A DNA stretch of 64,000 nt from Falsiruegeria mediterranea M17. Its GTDB lineage: Bacteria; Pseudomonadota; Alphaproteobacteria; Rhodobacterales; Rhodobacteraceae. This document shows positions 34,696-46,832 of the stretch, in pieces. Made by a program: the position numbers and the translations under genes. The notes beneath the pieces are model-generated. The model searched no databases, had not been told where the DNA came from, and worked only from the letters and a program-made list of their open reading frames with translations. The first letter of the stretch is position 1. Each line of letters opens with the position of its first letter. The DNA lies in the NCBI RefSeq assembly GCF_900302455.1, contig NZ_ONZG01000003.1:434001-498000 (forward strand), in the 5' to 3' direction.

Positions 34696-35631
34696 TCAAT
34701 AGCCGCGGTCGCGGTCAACTTCATGCAACAGTTGCTCGCCCGCGCTCAGCCGACGATAATTTTCGGCCACATCCTTGAGCGCGTCGCCCAAGTGCCAGCC
34801 GGACACATGCGGCGTGATCACAACCTTTGTATGCGTCCAAAGCGGATTATCTGACGGCAGAGGTTCTTCGCTGACCACATCCAGGATGGCGCGGTCTAAC
34901 TGGCCTGCATCCAACGCCGCCATCAGGGCGGCCTCGTCAATCAGGTCTCCGCGCCCCGCATTCAGCAGTTGTGCGCCAGGCTTCAGTGCCGCCAGCAAAT
35001 CGGTATCAAACAGGCCAACCGTTTCCGGCGTCGACGGTAGGATGCAGCAGACAAAGTCGCACTCGCTCAGAAGCCCGGGCAAAGCGTCATAGCCGTGACG
35101 GCAATCCACGCCTTCGATCTGTTTCGACGAACGGCTCCAGCCTTTGACCTGAAAGCCCACGTCCCGCAGCATGCCCGCCGACCGGCTGCCGATATGGCCC
35201 AGGCCCAGAACACCAACCGCGGTGTCGGGGGTGTAACGGGGCTCAATCGGTCCCCAGGCGCTGATTGCCTGATCCGAATCGTGCTTGTCCATGTTGCGCT
35301 GCGCCCTCAGGATGTAGGCGAGGAACCATTCCGCGATCTCTCGCGCCGGGGCGTCGGGCTTCAGGCGCGTCACGCGGACATGATCGGGCAGGCCGGGGTG
35401 TTTGACGATGGTTTCCACCCCTGCGCCCAGCTTTTGCACCAGTTGCAGGTTCGGAAATTCGGTCGGGCGATCGCCATTCAGGCTGACCACAGCCATCATG
35501 GTGACGTCCGCAGGATCGCCCACATCGGCACTTGTGCGGACATCGGCTTCGGGCATCGCGGCGCGGACCTGCTCGGCCAGCTCCTCTTCGGTCATCCACC
35601 CGCTGATACCGATATCGATCAACAAAGCCAT
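34696..35631 (-). CDS. ghrA: Glyoxylate/hydroxypyruvate reductase A-type D-2-hydroxyacid dehydrogenase
   Basis: A 311-residue D-isomer-specific 2-hydroxyacid dehydrogenase. The NAD(P) motif GVLGLGHIGSRSAG is near residues 140-153. Active-site elements are LLNAGRGDLID (catalytic Arg), the Glu in VVSEEPLP, and the His in TPHVSGWH. The architecture is closest to GhrA, which reduces glyoxylate to glycolate or hydroxypyruvate to glycerate. The frame reaches back to 36009, but the ATG at 35629-35631 has GGAAGGG upstream and gives a family-length protein. Proximity to glyoxylate-forming genes supports the substrate but does not prove it. Confidence 0.83.
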   Translation of the reverse strand: MALLIDIGISGWMTEEELAEQVRAAMPEADVRTSADVGDPADVTMMAVVSLNGDRPTEFPNLQLVQKLGAGVETIVKHPGLPDHVRVTRLKPDAPAREIAEWFLAYILRAQRNMDKHDSDQAISAWGPIEPRYTPDTAVGVLGLGHIGSRSAGMLRDVGFQVKGWSRSSKQIEGVDCRHGYDALPGLLSECDFVCCILPSTPETVGLFDTDLLAALKPGAQLLNAGRGDLIDEAALMAALDAGQLDRAILDVVSEEPLPSDNPLWTHTKVVITPHVSGWHLGDALKDVAENYRRLSAGEQLLHEVDRDRGY

Positions 35632-35785
35632 TTCGTTCCCTTCCTGACAAACTTTTGGATGACGTGCCGTCACACCGCTGGACTTACCCGGCGCAGCTAA
35701 GCCACACTTTGACCAGACGTAAAGACTAGAGTTTAGCGCAGGTATCGATCGGGTGGTCGACCAGAGGGCGCCAGGGGAGGATTTC

Positions 35786-37021
35786 ATGGATATGAGTTTC
35801 ACAATGCGGGAAGAAAACCGCGCACTGCTGGATCGGGTTACAGCGATGATCCGCGACGAGATCATGCCGCTCGAGCAGGAATACCATGACGAGATCGCCA
35901 AGGAAGACCGCTGGCAGTACACCGCGCGCCAGACCGAGATCCTTGAAGGGCTCAAGGCCAAGGCCAAGGCCGAGGGGCTGTGGAACTTCTGGCTGACCGA
36001 CAGCGACAAGGGCTTTGGCCTGTCGACTGTTGAATATGCCTACTTCGCCGAACAGATGGGCAAAACGCCCCTTGGGGCCGAGGTATTCAACTGTTCCGCG
36101 CCAGATACCGGCAACATGGAAGTGTTCGAACGCTACGGCAATGATGCCATGAAAGAGCAATGGCTCAAGCCGCTGCTCGCGGGCGAGATTCGCTCGGCAT
36201 ACCTGATGACCGAACCGGATGTGGCCAGCTCGGACGCGACGAACATTTCGATGTCCTGTGTGCGGGACGGTGATGACTACGTCTTGAATGGCGAGAAATG
36301 GTGGTCTTCGGGTGCGGGTGATCCGCGCTGCAAGGTCTATATTGTCATGGTCAAGACTGGCGGAGACGAGCTGCCCAAGCACAAACGCCAATCGATGATC
36401 GTGGTGCCTGCCGATGCCCCTGGCATCGAGATCCTGCGCCCGATGGAGGTCTATGGCCACGATGATGCGCCCCATGGCCACATGCACATCAGATTCACCA
36501 ATGTGCGCGTGCCCGCCGACAGCATCCTGCTGGGCGAAGGGCGCGGGTTCGAAATTGCCCAGGGCCGCCTAGGGCCGGGCCGCATCCACCACTGCATGCG
36601 GGCCATCGGTCAGGCCGAGATTGCCCTGGAGCGCATGTGCAAACGCTCGTTGCAGCGTGAGGCGTTTGGCAAGAAGCTGGCCCAGTTGGGTGCCAACTAT
36701 GACATCATCGCCGAATGTCGGATGGAGATCGAAATGGCTCGCCTGCTGTGTCTCAAGGCGGCGTGGTACATGGATCAGGGTGATGCGCGTGCCGCTGCGC
36801 CGTGGATCAGCCAGATCAAGGTTGTGGCGCCTCGCGTCGCGCTCAAGGTGATCGACGAGGCCGTGCAGATGTTTGGTGGTCAGGGCGTCAGCCAGGATAC
36901 ACCGCTGGCGATTGCCTGGACCCATGTGCGGACCCTGCGTCTGGCCGATGGTCCGGATGCGGTGCACCGCCGTCAGGTGGCGCGGACCGAGCTGCGCCAG
37001 TACACGCAGGAGAAAGTCTGA
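35786..37021 (+). CDS. Acyl-CoA dehydrogenase
   Basis: A 411-residue flavoprotein of the ACAD10/11-like branch of acyl-CoA dehydrogenases. FAD and substrate contacts include YLMTEPDVASSDATN (about residues 135-150), NGEKWWSSGAGDPRC, MFGGQGVSQDTPLA and the C-terminal RLADGPDAVHRRQVA. It would introduce a trans-2 double bond into an acyl-CoA in beta-oxidation or in catabolism of a specific acyl chain. The ATG at 35786 has a strong GGGGAGG. A thioesterase gene starts six bases after its stop, suggesting an operon. The chain specificity is not evident. Confidence 0.9.
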   Translation: MDMSFTMREENRALLDRVTAMIRDEIMPLEQEYHDEIAKEDRWQYTARQTEILEGLKAKAKAEGLWNFWLTDSDKGFGLSTVEYAYFAEQMGKTPLGAEVFNCSAPDTGNMEVFERYGNDAMKEQWLKPLLAGEIRSAYLMTEPDVASSDATNISMSCVRDGDDYVLNGEKWWSSGAGDPRCKVYIVMVKTGGDELPKHKRQSMIVVPADAPGIEILRPMEVYGHDDAPHGHMHIRFTNVRVPADSILLGEGRGFEIAQGRLGPGRIHHCMRAIGQAEIALERMCKRSLQREAFGKKLAQLGANYDIIAECRMEIEMARLLCLKAAWYMDQGDARAAAPWISQIKVVAPRVALKVIDEAVQMFGGQGVSQDTPLAIAWTHVRTLRLADGPDAVHRRQVARTELRQYTQEKV

Positions 37022-37027
37022 CATCTG

Positions 37028-37819
37028 ATGCGAGATCTCTCGTATTTCAGGATCGGTACGGACGGGGCGTTTCACGGAAACGATCCCGCCCGTGGCCCCT
37101 GGTCACCGGATCATTGTCACGCTGGGCCTGTAACGGGCCTGGTCGTGCGCGCAGCCGAGGCGGCGGCGGGCTCTGCCAAAATACTCACCCGCCTGACGAT
37201 CGATGTGCTGCGTCCGGTGCCGTTGCAGGGGCTGCGTGTGAACACCGATGTCCAACGCGACTCGCGCACGCTGACCACGACGCGGATCGAGGTTGTTGCC
37301 GAGGACAGCACCATCTGCGCCGTCGCCACGACCATGCATCTGGTGCGCAAAGAGCTGTCGGATGTGCCAACGGCGCAGGTTCAAAGCCCTCGGTTCGAGG
37401 ATACGGAGCAGGGCGAGCCGATCCTGATCGCGGGTATTCATGACAAGCCGATGTTCGGCAACTTCACCGAAATGGCCTTTCCCAAAGGGCAATCCCGCGA
37501 ACCTGGCCCCAAAATCGTTTGGGCCCGCGTGCCTAATCTGATTGAAGGCGAGGAACAATCGCCGATCCAGTCAATATGTGCGCTGGCAGATTGCGGGAAC
37601 GGTCTGTCCATGAATGAAGTGCCAAACCACATTGGCTTCATGAACACAGATTTGACCCTGCAAATTCACCGGGAACCGGAAAGCGATTGGTTGGCCTCAG
37701 ACTCGGTGTCGCATTGGCACGACAACGGTGTGGGGATGTCTCAGGCGACTCTATACGACACCAAAGGGCCGGTAGGTGTAGCTTTGCAAACGCTCGTGCT
37801 GCATCCGATCAAGAAGTGA
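37028..37819 (+). CDS. Acyl-CoA thioesterase-family (double hotdog) protein
   Basis: A 263-residue protein of the thioesterase-like superfamily related to TesB. The N-terminal hotdog holds [14 protein letters not shown] and [14 protein letters not shown]; the second half contains [16 protein letters not shown] and a C-terminal [28 protein letters not shown], typical of the family. It may hydrolyse the product of, or relieve CoA trapping by, the dehydrogenase encoded just upstream. Its 3' end overlaps the convergent truA gene by 11 bases. Confidence 0.82.
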   Translation: MRDLSYFRIGTDGAFHGNDPARGPWSPDHCHAGPVTGLVVRAAEAAAGSAKILTRLTIDVLRPVPLQGLRVNTDVQRDSRTLTTTRIEVVAEDSTICAVATTMHLVRKELSDVPTAQVQSPRFEDTEQGEPILIAGIHDKPMFGNFTEMAFPKGQSREPGPKIVWARVPNLIEGEEQSPIQSICALADCGNGLSMNEVPNHIGFMNTDLTLQIHREPESDWLASDSVSHWHDNGVGMSQATLYDTKGPVGVALQTLVLHPIKK

Positions 37820-38579
37820 ACGGATCGTCCGGGTAGCCCACGCGCGCCAGATAGAGGCCCTGTGGTGGGCAGACCGGACCACAGGCGGCGCGGTCGCAGG
37901 CCTCCAAAGCCGTCTTAACGTCGTCAGGGGACCATCCAACCGCACCAACACGTTCCAAAGTCCCAACAAAACTGCGCACCTGATTGTGCAGGAAGGACCG
38001 CGCGCGCACATGAAAGTGTATCTCCGGACCTGAGAAGCCTTGAACTCTTTCGATGCGCAACTCGTCCAGCGTTTTGACCGGACTTGCCGCCTGGCAGATG
38101 GACGAGCGGAACGTGGTGAAGTCGTGCAGTCCGATCAGATGGGCTGCTCCTTCGCGCATGGCATCCACATCCAGACTGTTGTTGACCCGCCAGACCTGCC
38201 CCTTGTCATGGGTCGCGGGCGCACGGCGTTGCAGGATACGGAACAGATACTGCCGTTCCACTGCCGAAAACCGCGCGTGCCAGTCATCATCCACGCGCGC
38301 TGCCGCCACGATTGCGACGGGCGCGGGCTTCAGGTGGTGGTTCAGCGCCTCGGACAGGCGGAAGGGATCCCAATCCTTGCTCAGATCACAATGGGCCACC
38401 TGTCCCAGCCCGTGCACGCCCGCATCGGTGCGCCCTGCGGCGGCAATCGTGTGGGGACCGGGTTCAAGACGTGCAAGCGCTGCCTCGATCGCGCCCTGGA
38501 CCGACGGCTGATCCTTTTGCCGCTGCCATCCGGCAAATGGCGCGCCCTGATATTCGACTTTCAATGCGTAACGTGACAT
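37809..38579 (-). CDS. truA: tRNA pseudouridine synthase A
   Basis: A 256-residue enzyme that makes pseudouridine at positions 38-40 of the tRNA anticodon stem-loop. The catalytic Asp52 is in the invariant GRTDAGVHG, and the C-terminal half has [17 protein letters not shown]. Length is normal. It overlaps the preceding convergent gene by 11 bases at its 3' end and is divergent from the ycjX-like gene. Confidence 0.95.
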   Translation of the reverse strand: MSRYALKVEYQGAPFAGWQRQKDQPSVQGAIEAALARLEPGPHTIAAAGRTDAGVHGLGQVAHCDLSKDWDPFRLSEALNHHLKPAPVAIVAAARVDDDWHARFSAVERQYLFRILQRRAPATHDKGQVWRVNNSLDVDAMREGAAHLIGLHDFTTFRSSICQAASPVKTLDELRIERVQGFSGPEIHFHVRARSFLHNQVRSFVGTLERVGAVGWSPDDVKTALEACDRAACGPVCPPQGLYLARVGYPDDPFTS

Positions 38580-38673
38580 GGCGTCGGGCAGTAGCGCGCC
38601 TTGTGCGACAAGTCTAGTCAGGGCGGGGGCGGCTCCCTATCTTGGGGCAAAGCAATTTGGGCAGGACATAAGT

Positions 38674-40089
38674 TTGGTCATCTCATCTCTGGCGGATCGC
38701 GTGGTGCGCAGCGTCGAAAATGTCGGCGACACGGTGTCCGAGGCGCTGTTTGAACCGGTCATTCGCTTGGGCGTTACCGGCCTCGCGCGCTCAGGAAAAA
38801 CGGTGTTCATTACCTCGCTGGTTGCCAACCTGCTGGATCGGGGCCGGATGCCGGGTCTGGTCGCCGCGCAAGAGGGCCGGATCGAAGCCGCTTATCTGCA
38901 ACCCCAACCAGACGACACCGTTCCACGGTTCGACTATGAAACCCATCTGGGCGCGCTAACCGGCCCGTCCCCCCATTGGCCGGACAGCACCCGCGCAATC
39001 TCTGAGCTGCGCCTGTCGCTGAGGGTGCGACCCACCGGCTTGCTGTCGGGCTTGCAGGGGCCGCGTACCGTGCATTTGGACATCGTGGATTACCCCGGTG
39101 AATGGCTGCTGGATCTGGCCCTGCTGGACCGCAGCTTTGACGATTGGTCGCGCGAGACGTTGGAGCGGATCGCGGATCGGCGCTGTGCTGCGGATTACAT
39201 GAGCGCGCTGGCGGGGATCGACGCTGAGGCGGCGCATGACGAACCTTTGGCGCAATCCCTGGCGCAAAGCTTTGCCGCCTACCTGAACGCCGCGCGCGAC
39301 ACAGGGTACTACGATTGCACACCGGGACGTTTCCTGTTGCCGGGGGATCTGGCGGGCTCTCCGGTGCTGACCTTCGCGCCGCTGACCGTGCAGGGATCAT
39401 CCGTTCGCCGCAGCCTGCACCGTGAAATGGAACGCCGGTTCGAGGCGTACAAGGCGCAAGTGGTCAAACCCTTCTTCCGCGATCATTTCTCGCGCATCGA
39501 CCGACAGGTTGTGCTGGTCGACACGCTCGGGGCCATCAGCAAAGGGCCAAAGGCGGTCGAAGACATGCGCCATGCCCTGGCGGATATCCTCAAGAGCTTT
39601 CGGCCTGGGCGCAATGCCTGGCTCACCAGCCTGCTGATGGGCAAGCGGGTCGAAAAGATCCTGTTTGCGGCGACCAAGGCCGATCATCTGCACCACCTGC
39701 AGCACCCGCAACTCACCGGCATCATGGAGGCGCTGACCCGCGATGCCCGCGATCGCGCGCAGTTTGCAGGGGCCGAGACGGCGGCGCTATCGCTGGCCGC
39801 GCTGCGGGCCACAACCGAAGAGATGCACACCCACAACGGGCAAGATCTGCCGTGTGTGCGAGGCACGCTGCTGGAGACCGGCAAGCAAGCCGCGCTGTAT
39901 CCGGGTGCTTTGCCCGACGATCCGGCGCATCTGCTGAAACCTGCGCGCGATGGGGCCGAGGGCTGGTTGGATGGCGATTATCAGGCGATGGCCTTTGCAC
40001 CGGCAGCACTGACACTGAAACCCGGCGACGGACCGCCACACATCCGCCTGGATCGCGCCGCGCAGTTCCTGTTCGGGGACAGGTTGTGA
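38674..40089 (+). CDS. ycjX: YcjX-family GTPase/ATPase-like protein
   Basis: A 471-residue protein of the YcjX/DUF463 family with a P-loop GLARSGKT (residues 36-43) and a second nucleotide-site motif VLVDTLGA. E. coli YcjX is encoded with YcjF and is linked to envelope stress, but its role is not settled. The chosen start is TTG at 38674, with AGGA upstream, giving (M)VISSLADRV. A frame-matching ATG at 38578 overlaps the truA start and would add an unlikely 32 residues. The stop overlaps the next ATG by one base. Confidence 0.83.
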   Translation: MVISSLADRVVRSVENVGDTVSEALFEPVIRLGVTGLARSGKTVFITSLVANLLDRGRMPGLVAAQEGRIEAAYLQPQPDDTVPRFDYETHLGALTGPSPHWPDSTRAISELRLSLRVRPTGLLSGLQGPRTVHLDIVDYPGEWLLDLALLDRSFDDWSRETLERIADRRCAADYMSALAGIDAEAAHDEPLAQSLAQSFAAYLNAARDTGYYDCTPGRFLLPGDLAGSPVLTFAPLTVQGSSVRRSLHREMERRFEAYKAQVVKPFFRDHFSRIDRQVVLVDTLGAISKGPKAVEDMRHALADILKSFRPGRNAWLTSLLMGKRVEKILFAATKADHLHHLQHPQLTGIMEALTRDARDRAQFAGAETAALSLAALRATTEEMHTHNGQDLPCVRGTLLETGKQAALYPGALPDDPAHLLKPARDGAEGWLDGDYQAMAFAPAALTLKPGDGPPHIRLDRAAQFLFGDRL

Positions 40090-40547
40090 TGGTCACACTC
40101 CGCCCCGCCAGACCCACGGACGCAGGCACGACCGGACAAATCCTGCATCAGTTTTCGCAGGACAATGACTGGATGCCCGATTTGCATTCGCTGGCCGAGA
40201 CCATCAGCTTCTGTGGCACGATGATCGACCGGGGATGGGTCACCGTGGCCGAGGTTGACGGGCAGGTCGAAGGGTTCATGGCGCGCGATGGAGAGGAAAT
40301 CTGCTCGCTCTACATGTCCCGTCGCGGGCGCCGTCGTGGGATCGGACCGCAACTCTTGGCCACCGCCAAATCCGTCTGTGACCGATTGGAGCTGAAAACC
40401 TTCGAGGCCAACCGGGGTGCGCAACGGTTCTATCGGCGCGAGGGGTTTGTGGAAACCGCGCGCAGCGATGGGTCGGACAATGATGAAAACCTGCCCGATG
40501 TTACCTACCTATGGACCAAGGCAGACAAGAAAGAACCAAGCGTATGA
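40089..40547 (+). CDS. GNAT-family N-acetyltransferase
   Basis: A 152-residue GNAT protein. It starts MVTLRPARPTDAGTTGQIL; the acetyl-CoA loop is RRGRRRGIGPQLL (about residues 77-89), followed by FEANRGAQRFYRREGF, the classic C-terminal GNAT block. The substrate (small molecule or protein N-terminus) cannot be told. It is nested between ycjX and ycjF with a one-base overlap upstream and a four-base overlap downstream, so all three are likely translated together. Confidence 0.85.
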   Translation: MVTLRPARPTDAGTTGQILHQFSQDNDWMPDLHSLAETISFCGTMIDRGWVTVAEVDGQVEGFMARDGEEICSLYMSRRGRRRGIGPQLLATAKSVCDRLELKTFEANRGAQRFYRREGFVETARSDGSDNDENLPDVTYLWTKADKKEPSV

Positions 40548-41536
40548 CCAAGGGCCCGGTCGTCATCGACCTTGAACAAGAACCTGCCGCGTCCGTGACG
40601 GATGCGCCGCCAGTGCCGGATATCGCAGCACCGACAGGGCAGGCCATGCAGATGGCCGCCAAAGTGGCAACGCGTAAACCCTCGCGTTTGGCCAAATGGT
40701 TTTGGGCCTTGGCCTTATCGGTTCTGGGCGCGGTGGTTTCCGTCGCGGCCTGGGATTTCGTGACCTCTTTGATCGCGCGAGTGCCGGTTTTGGGGTGGGC
40801 GGTGACCGGGCTGATGGGCGCGCTGGTTCTGGTCACCTTGGTGATTGTCATCAAGGAATTGGCCGCCATTGGCCGTCTGTCCCGCGTCGATGGCTTGCGC
40901 CGCGCTGCGGATGAGGCCCTCGCGAGTGGTGAGTTGAACCAGGCCAAGGACCTATCGAAACGGCTCTTGGCCTTTTATCGAGATCGGGATGATGTGCGGT
41001 GGGGCCGGGACCGCGTGATCGAGCGGATGGACGAACAATTCGATGCCTCTGGCCTTTTGGCTCTGGTCGAGGAAGAGATGCTGGCGCCGCTGGATGCTGC
41101 GGCAAAGGCCGAGGTCGAGGCCGCCGCGCGTCAGGTCGCCACCGTCACGGCGCTGGTTCCCTTGGCATTGGCAGATGTGCTCACCGCGCTGGCCGCCTCG
41201 CTGCGCATGATCCGGCGTGTGGCCGAGATCTATGGCGGGCAGGCCGGGTTCTTTGGCAGCTGGCGCCTGACTCGCGCGGTGTTCTCTCACCTGGTGGCTA
41301 CAGGGGCGGTTGCTGTTGGCGATGATCTGTTAGAACCCATTTTGGGTGGCTCGATCCTGAGCAAGCTGTCCCGCCGCTTTGGCGAGGGGCTGGTCAACGG
41401 AGCGTTGAGCGCTCGCGTCGGCGTCGCCGCGATGGAAGTCTGCCGCCCGCTACCCTTCTCGGGCCGCCACCGCCCGTCGGTGCGGGGCATCATCAAAGGC
41501 GCGCTGAGTGGGTTGTTTGCCAAATCCGACGCCTGA
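40544..41536 (+). CDS. ycjF: YcjF-family (DUF697) inner-membrane protein
   Basis: A 330-residue protein with two adjacent membrane spans (FWALALSVLGAVVSVAAW and a second at about residues 85-110) and a C-terminal DUF697/TIGR01620 domain. It is the usual partner of YcjX. The ATG overlaps the stop of the acetyltransferase gene (ATGA) and is preferred to a start 33 bases upstream. A terminator hairpin follows at 41552-41575. Confidence 0.83.
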   Translation: MTKGPVVIDLEQEPAASVTDAPPVPDIAAPTGQAMQMAAKVATRKPSRLAKWFWALALSVLGAVVSVAAWDFVTSLIARVPVLGWAVTGLMGALVLVTLVIVIKELAAIGRLSRVDGLRRAADEALASGELNQAKDLSKRLLAFYRDRDDVRWGRDRVIERMDEQFDASGLLALVEEEMLAPLDAAAKAEVEAAARQVATVTALVPLALADVLTALAASLRMIRRVAEIYGGQAGFFGSWRLTRAVFSHLVATGAVAVGDDLLEPILGGSILSKLSRRFGEGLVNGALSARVGVAAMEVCRPLPFSGRHRPSVRGIIKGALSGLFAKSDA

Positions 41537-41551
41537 TATCGTCAAAGAAGT

Positions 41552-41580
41552 TGGCAAGCGTAATATCGCTTGCCAGCTTT
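41552..41580. terminator. Rho-independent terminator after ycjF
   Basis: TGGCAAGCG (41552-41560) and CGCTTGCCA (41567-41575) form a 9-bp stem around TAATAT, followed by GCTTTTA. It sits between the convergent ycjF-like and lipoprotein genes. It may work in both directions, although the T-run on the minus side is weaker. Confidence 0.8.
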
Positions 41581-41584
41581 TACA

Positions 41585-42106
41585 TCAGTATTGGATCTGA
41601 ATGACGTTGGAATACCCCCAAACGTCTTTCGATTTGTCCCGATTGGCGGACTGGGCACCGCTGACGGCGGCGCCGACAAGCCCGAACCCAACGAGCATAT
41701 GGCCCGCTGCCTGTGCCTGATAGGCTTGAACAGTCAGGTTCACAGGCTTTACTTTCTGTGTGACGGTGTCACCATCAATATCGCAGGTGATGGTCATCTC
41801 AGGGGTGGATTTGCCGTAGGATGGCAGGCTCAGCTTTGCCGGAATTTTTGTCTGAGCCGTGAATGCCGAACTGGCAAGTGCACAGTTCGCTGATTTACGG
41901 TTTGCTTCAGTGTCGTTGAGTTCACCGCTCGACAATTTGATCTCGGTGGGAAGAAATGCCAATGGTTCTTTGGTCTTGCCTTCGGCCGTCATCGTGAGGC
42001 CCGAGGACGGCCCCCCGCCGCCGATGCCGCCTGTTTGAGGCACCGAGCATCCGCCAATGCTCAGCACAAGAGCGGCCGTTACAGGTAAAGAAATTAAGTT
42101 ATTCAT
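41585..42106 (-). CDS. Predicted lipoprotein, unknown function
   Basis: A 173-residue protein with a lipoprotein signal (MNNLISLPVTAALVLSIGGC, lipid-modified Cys20) followed by a Gly-rich linker (GGIGGGG). The mature part has two Cys residues and a C-terminal hydrophobic Gly/Ala-rich segment (MLVGFGLVGAAVSGAQS). I do not recognise the family. An upstream in-frame ATG at 42151 is not needed for the signal. Confidence 0.7.
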   Translation of the reverse strand: MNNLISLPVTAALVLSIGGCSVPQTGGIGGGGPSSGLTMTAEGKTKEPLAFLPTEIKLSSGELNDTEANRKSANCALASSAFTAQTKIPAKLSLPSYGKSTPEMTITCDIDGDTVTQKVKPVNLTVQAYQAQAAGHMLVGFGLVGAAVSGAQSANRDKSKDVWGYSNVIQIQY

Positions 42107-42222
42107 TATGTCTCTCAGTTTGTTGTCGGTGCTGACTATCTTTAGCGTCACTCGCCTGCAAGCTGAATCGGCAAGGCCTGCGTCGATCCTTCACATGTCG
42201 GCGCTTTACGGCGCTGGAACTG

Positions 42223-42309
42223 GGGCCTATAAGGCCCTCATGAGCCATCTGAGCCTCATCATTATTCGAATTATATCCCCGGCGCTCTGACCCTTTGAGA
42301 CGCCGGGCA
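42223..42309 (+). other. Leader region of ileS with two stem-loops
   Basis: GGGCC-TATAA-GGCCC (42223-42237) and CCCGGCG/CGCCGGG (42278-42284 with 42301-42307, plus inner CTC/GAG pairing) lie in the 271-base gap between the lipoprotein gene and ileS. I see no T-box consensus. Whether these act in attenuation or only shape the 5' UTR is unknown. Confidence 0.45.
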
Positions 42310-42377
42310 AAGGTGCTTGAGAATTCGCACCGACCGCTTCGACACAAACGCCAGACGACATCCAAAGGACGCCACAC

Positions 42378-45299
<2,922 letters not shown>

Positions 45300-45300
45300 G

Positions 45301-46272
45301 ATGCCGCGCGCCCGTGATCTAGGGCTGACGATCGGGCGATTTCCGCCCGGTCCGCTGAACGCGATCACGGACATTGGGCAGGTGGCTGTTGGTCACGTCA
45401 CCTTGAACGAAGGCGCGCGCACCCGAACCGGTGCGACCGCCATCCTGCCGCACCCCGGCAATGTGTTCGCGGAACGCCCCCGCGCCGGGCTTTCGGTCTT
45501 GAACGGCTTCGGCAAGTTCGCGGGTGCCACGCAGGTGCAGGAGTTGGGCGAGCTGGAAACGCCCATTCTTTTGACCAATACACTGGCCGTTGGTCGCGGG
45601 GTCGAGGCGCTGGTGCAGCGCACATTGGCGCAGCCCGGCAACGAACTGGTCACTTCGATCAACGCCGTTGTGGGCGAAACCAACGATGGTCGCCTGAACG
45701 ACATCCGCGCCGCTCGTCCCACCATTGGTGAAATGCGCCAGGCGCTCGACACGGCAACCGGCGGGCCGGTGGCGGAAGGCTGCGTTGGGGCCGGGACCGG
45801 TACAATCTCGTTTGGTTTGAAGGGGGGAATTGGCAACTCATCACGTGTTGTGGGCGATCATCGCCTGGGCGTGCTGGTGCAGTCCAACTTTGGCGGAACC
45901 CTGCGCGTGGACGGCTGCGATTTGTCCGAAACGTCCGAGGCTGATGCCGACGGTTCCATCGTCTTGATCATCGCGACGGACGCGCCGCTGTGCGCTCGCA
46001 ACCTGACCCGCTTGGCGACCCGCAGCTTTGCGGGGCTCGCCCGCATCGGATCGGCCCTGTCGAACGGATCGGGCGACTATGCCCTGGCGTTTTCGGTGAG
46101 CAGCGGCGAGGTTTTGTCCAACGATGCCTGCTCGCCGCTGTTCGAGGCGGTGATCGAAGCGGCAGAAGAAGCGATCCTCAATGCGCTGTTGATGGCCGAA
46201 GATACAACCGGCTATGACGCTCTTATGGATCGCCCAAACACGGTGCGGGCCTTGCGTCTGAAACAAAAGTGA
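45301..46272 (+). CDS. S58-family (DmpA-type) aminopeptidase/amidase
   Basis: A 323-residue member of the DmpA/P1 peptidase family, N-terminal nucleophile enzymes that self-cleave. The likely processing site is Gly218-Ser219 in DADGSIVLIIATDAPL, making Ser219 the nucleophile. Other family marks are GCVGAGTGTISFGLKGGIGNSS and ILTNTLAVGRG-like sequence. Substrates of relatives include D- and L-amino acid amides, esters and beta-peptides. It starts two bases after ileS and is probably co-transcribed with it. Function in this organism is unknown. Confidence 0.87.
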   Translation: MPRARDLGLTIGRFPPGPLNAITDIGQVAVGHVTLNEGARTRTGATAILPHPGNVFAERPRAGLSVLNGFGKFAGATQVQELGELETPILLTNTLAVGRGVEALVQRTLAQPGNELVTSINAVVGETNDGRLNDIRAARPTIGEMRQALDTATGGPVAEGCVGAGTGTISFGLKGGIGNSSRVVGDHRLGVLVQSNFGGTLRVDGCDLSETSEADADGSIVLIIATDAPLCARNLTRLATRSFAGLARIGSALSNGSGDYALAFSVSSGEVLSNDACSPLFEAVIEAAEEAILNALLMAEDTTGYDALMDRPNTVRALRLKQK

Positions 46273-46308
46273 CTTGTGTCCGGCCTGAGCTTCTGGAACC
46301 CTGTCGCC

Positions 46309-46764
46309 ATGCCGATGATAGCCGTTGATACACAATTTGGACGCCTTGGGATCGTCGAGGAGGATGGTGCCATTACCAAGCTGGATTGGGATGGCGAGGA
46401 TCAGGGCGAGATTACCCCGCTTCTGACCGAGGCGGCGAAGCAGATGGCTGCCTATGACTCAGGCCAGTTGGAAACCTTTGATTTGCCGCTCAGGGTGGAA
46501 GGCTCGCAAATGCAGCGCGATGTCTGTGACGCAATGCTGGCCATCCCGTTCGGCTATACCCGCACCTATGGCGAGTTGGCCAAGGACCTGGGCTATTCGG
46601 CGCAATCCGTTGGGCAGGGCTGCGGCGGCAACCCGATCCCGGTTATCATTCCCTGCCACCGCGTGATGGGTGCCAGGGGTCTGACCGGGTTTTCCGGCAA
46701 GGGCGGGGTCGAGATGAAGGTGGCCCTGCTCAGACACGAGGGCGCCGCGGGCTTGCTCATCTGA
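46309..46764 (+). CDS. ogt: Methylated-DNA--[protein]-cysteine S-methyltransferase
   Basis: A 151-residue DNA repair protein that removes O6-methyl from guanine by transfer to its own cysteine. The acceptor is Cys116 in the invariant IPCHRV, preceded by the HTH region QSVGQGCGGNPIP. A GTG start at 46276 would add 11 residues, but the ATG at 46309 (MPMIAVDTQFGRL) matches the usual N-terminus. It lies directly after the S58 peptidase gene. Confidence 0.9.
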   Translation: MPMIAVDTQFGRLGIVEEDGAITKLDWDGEDQGEITPLLTEAAKQMAAYDSGQLETFDLPLRVEGSQMQRDVCDAMLAIPFGYTRTYGELAKDLGYSAQSVGQGCGGNPIPVIIPCHRVMGARGLTGFSGKGGVEMKVALLRHEGAAGLLI

Positions 46765-46832
46765 TTTGGATCAAGGCAAGATAGGGTTGGAATACAGCAC
46801 ATTATGCCCGAACAAATCTCAAGGAGACCGCC

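Noticed and set aside
38578-38673. ATG at 38578 as the start of the ycjX-like gene
   Set aside because: It would overlap the truA start codon and add residues unlike the family. The TTG at 38674 has an AGGA ribosome site and the expected N-terminus.
42107-42377. Possible T-box leader upstream of ileS
   Set aside because: No T-box consensus and no specifier-loop architecture; T-boxes are also not expected for this gene in proteobacteria. Only two simple stem-loops are seen.
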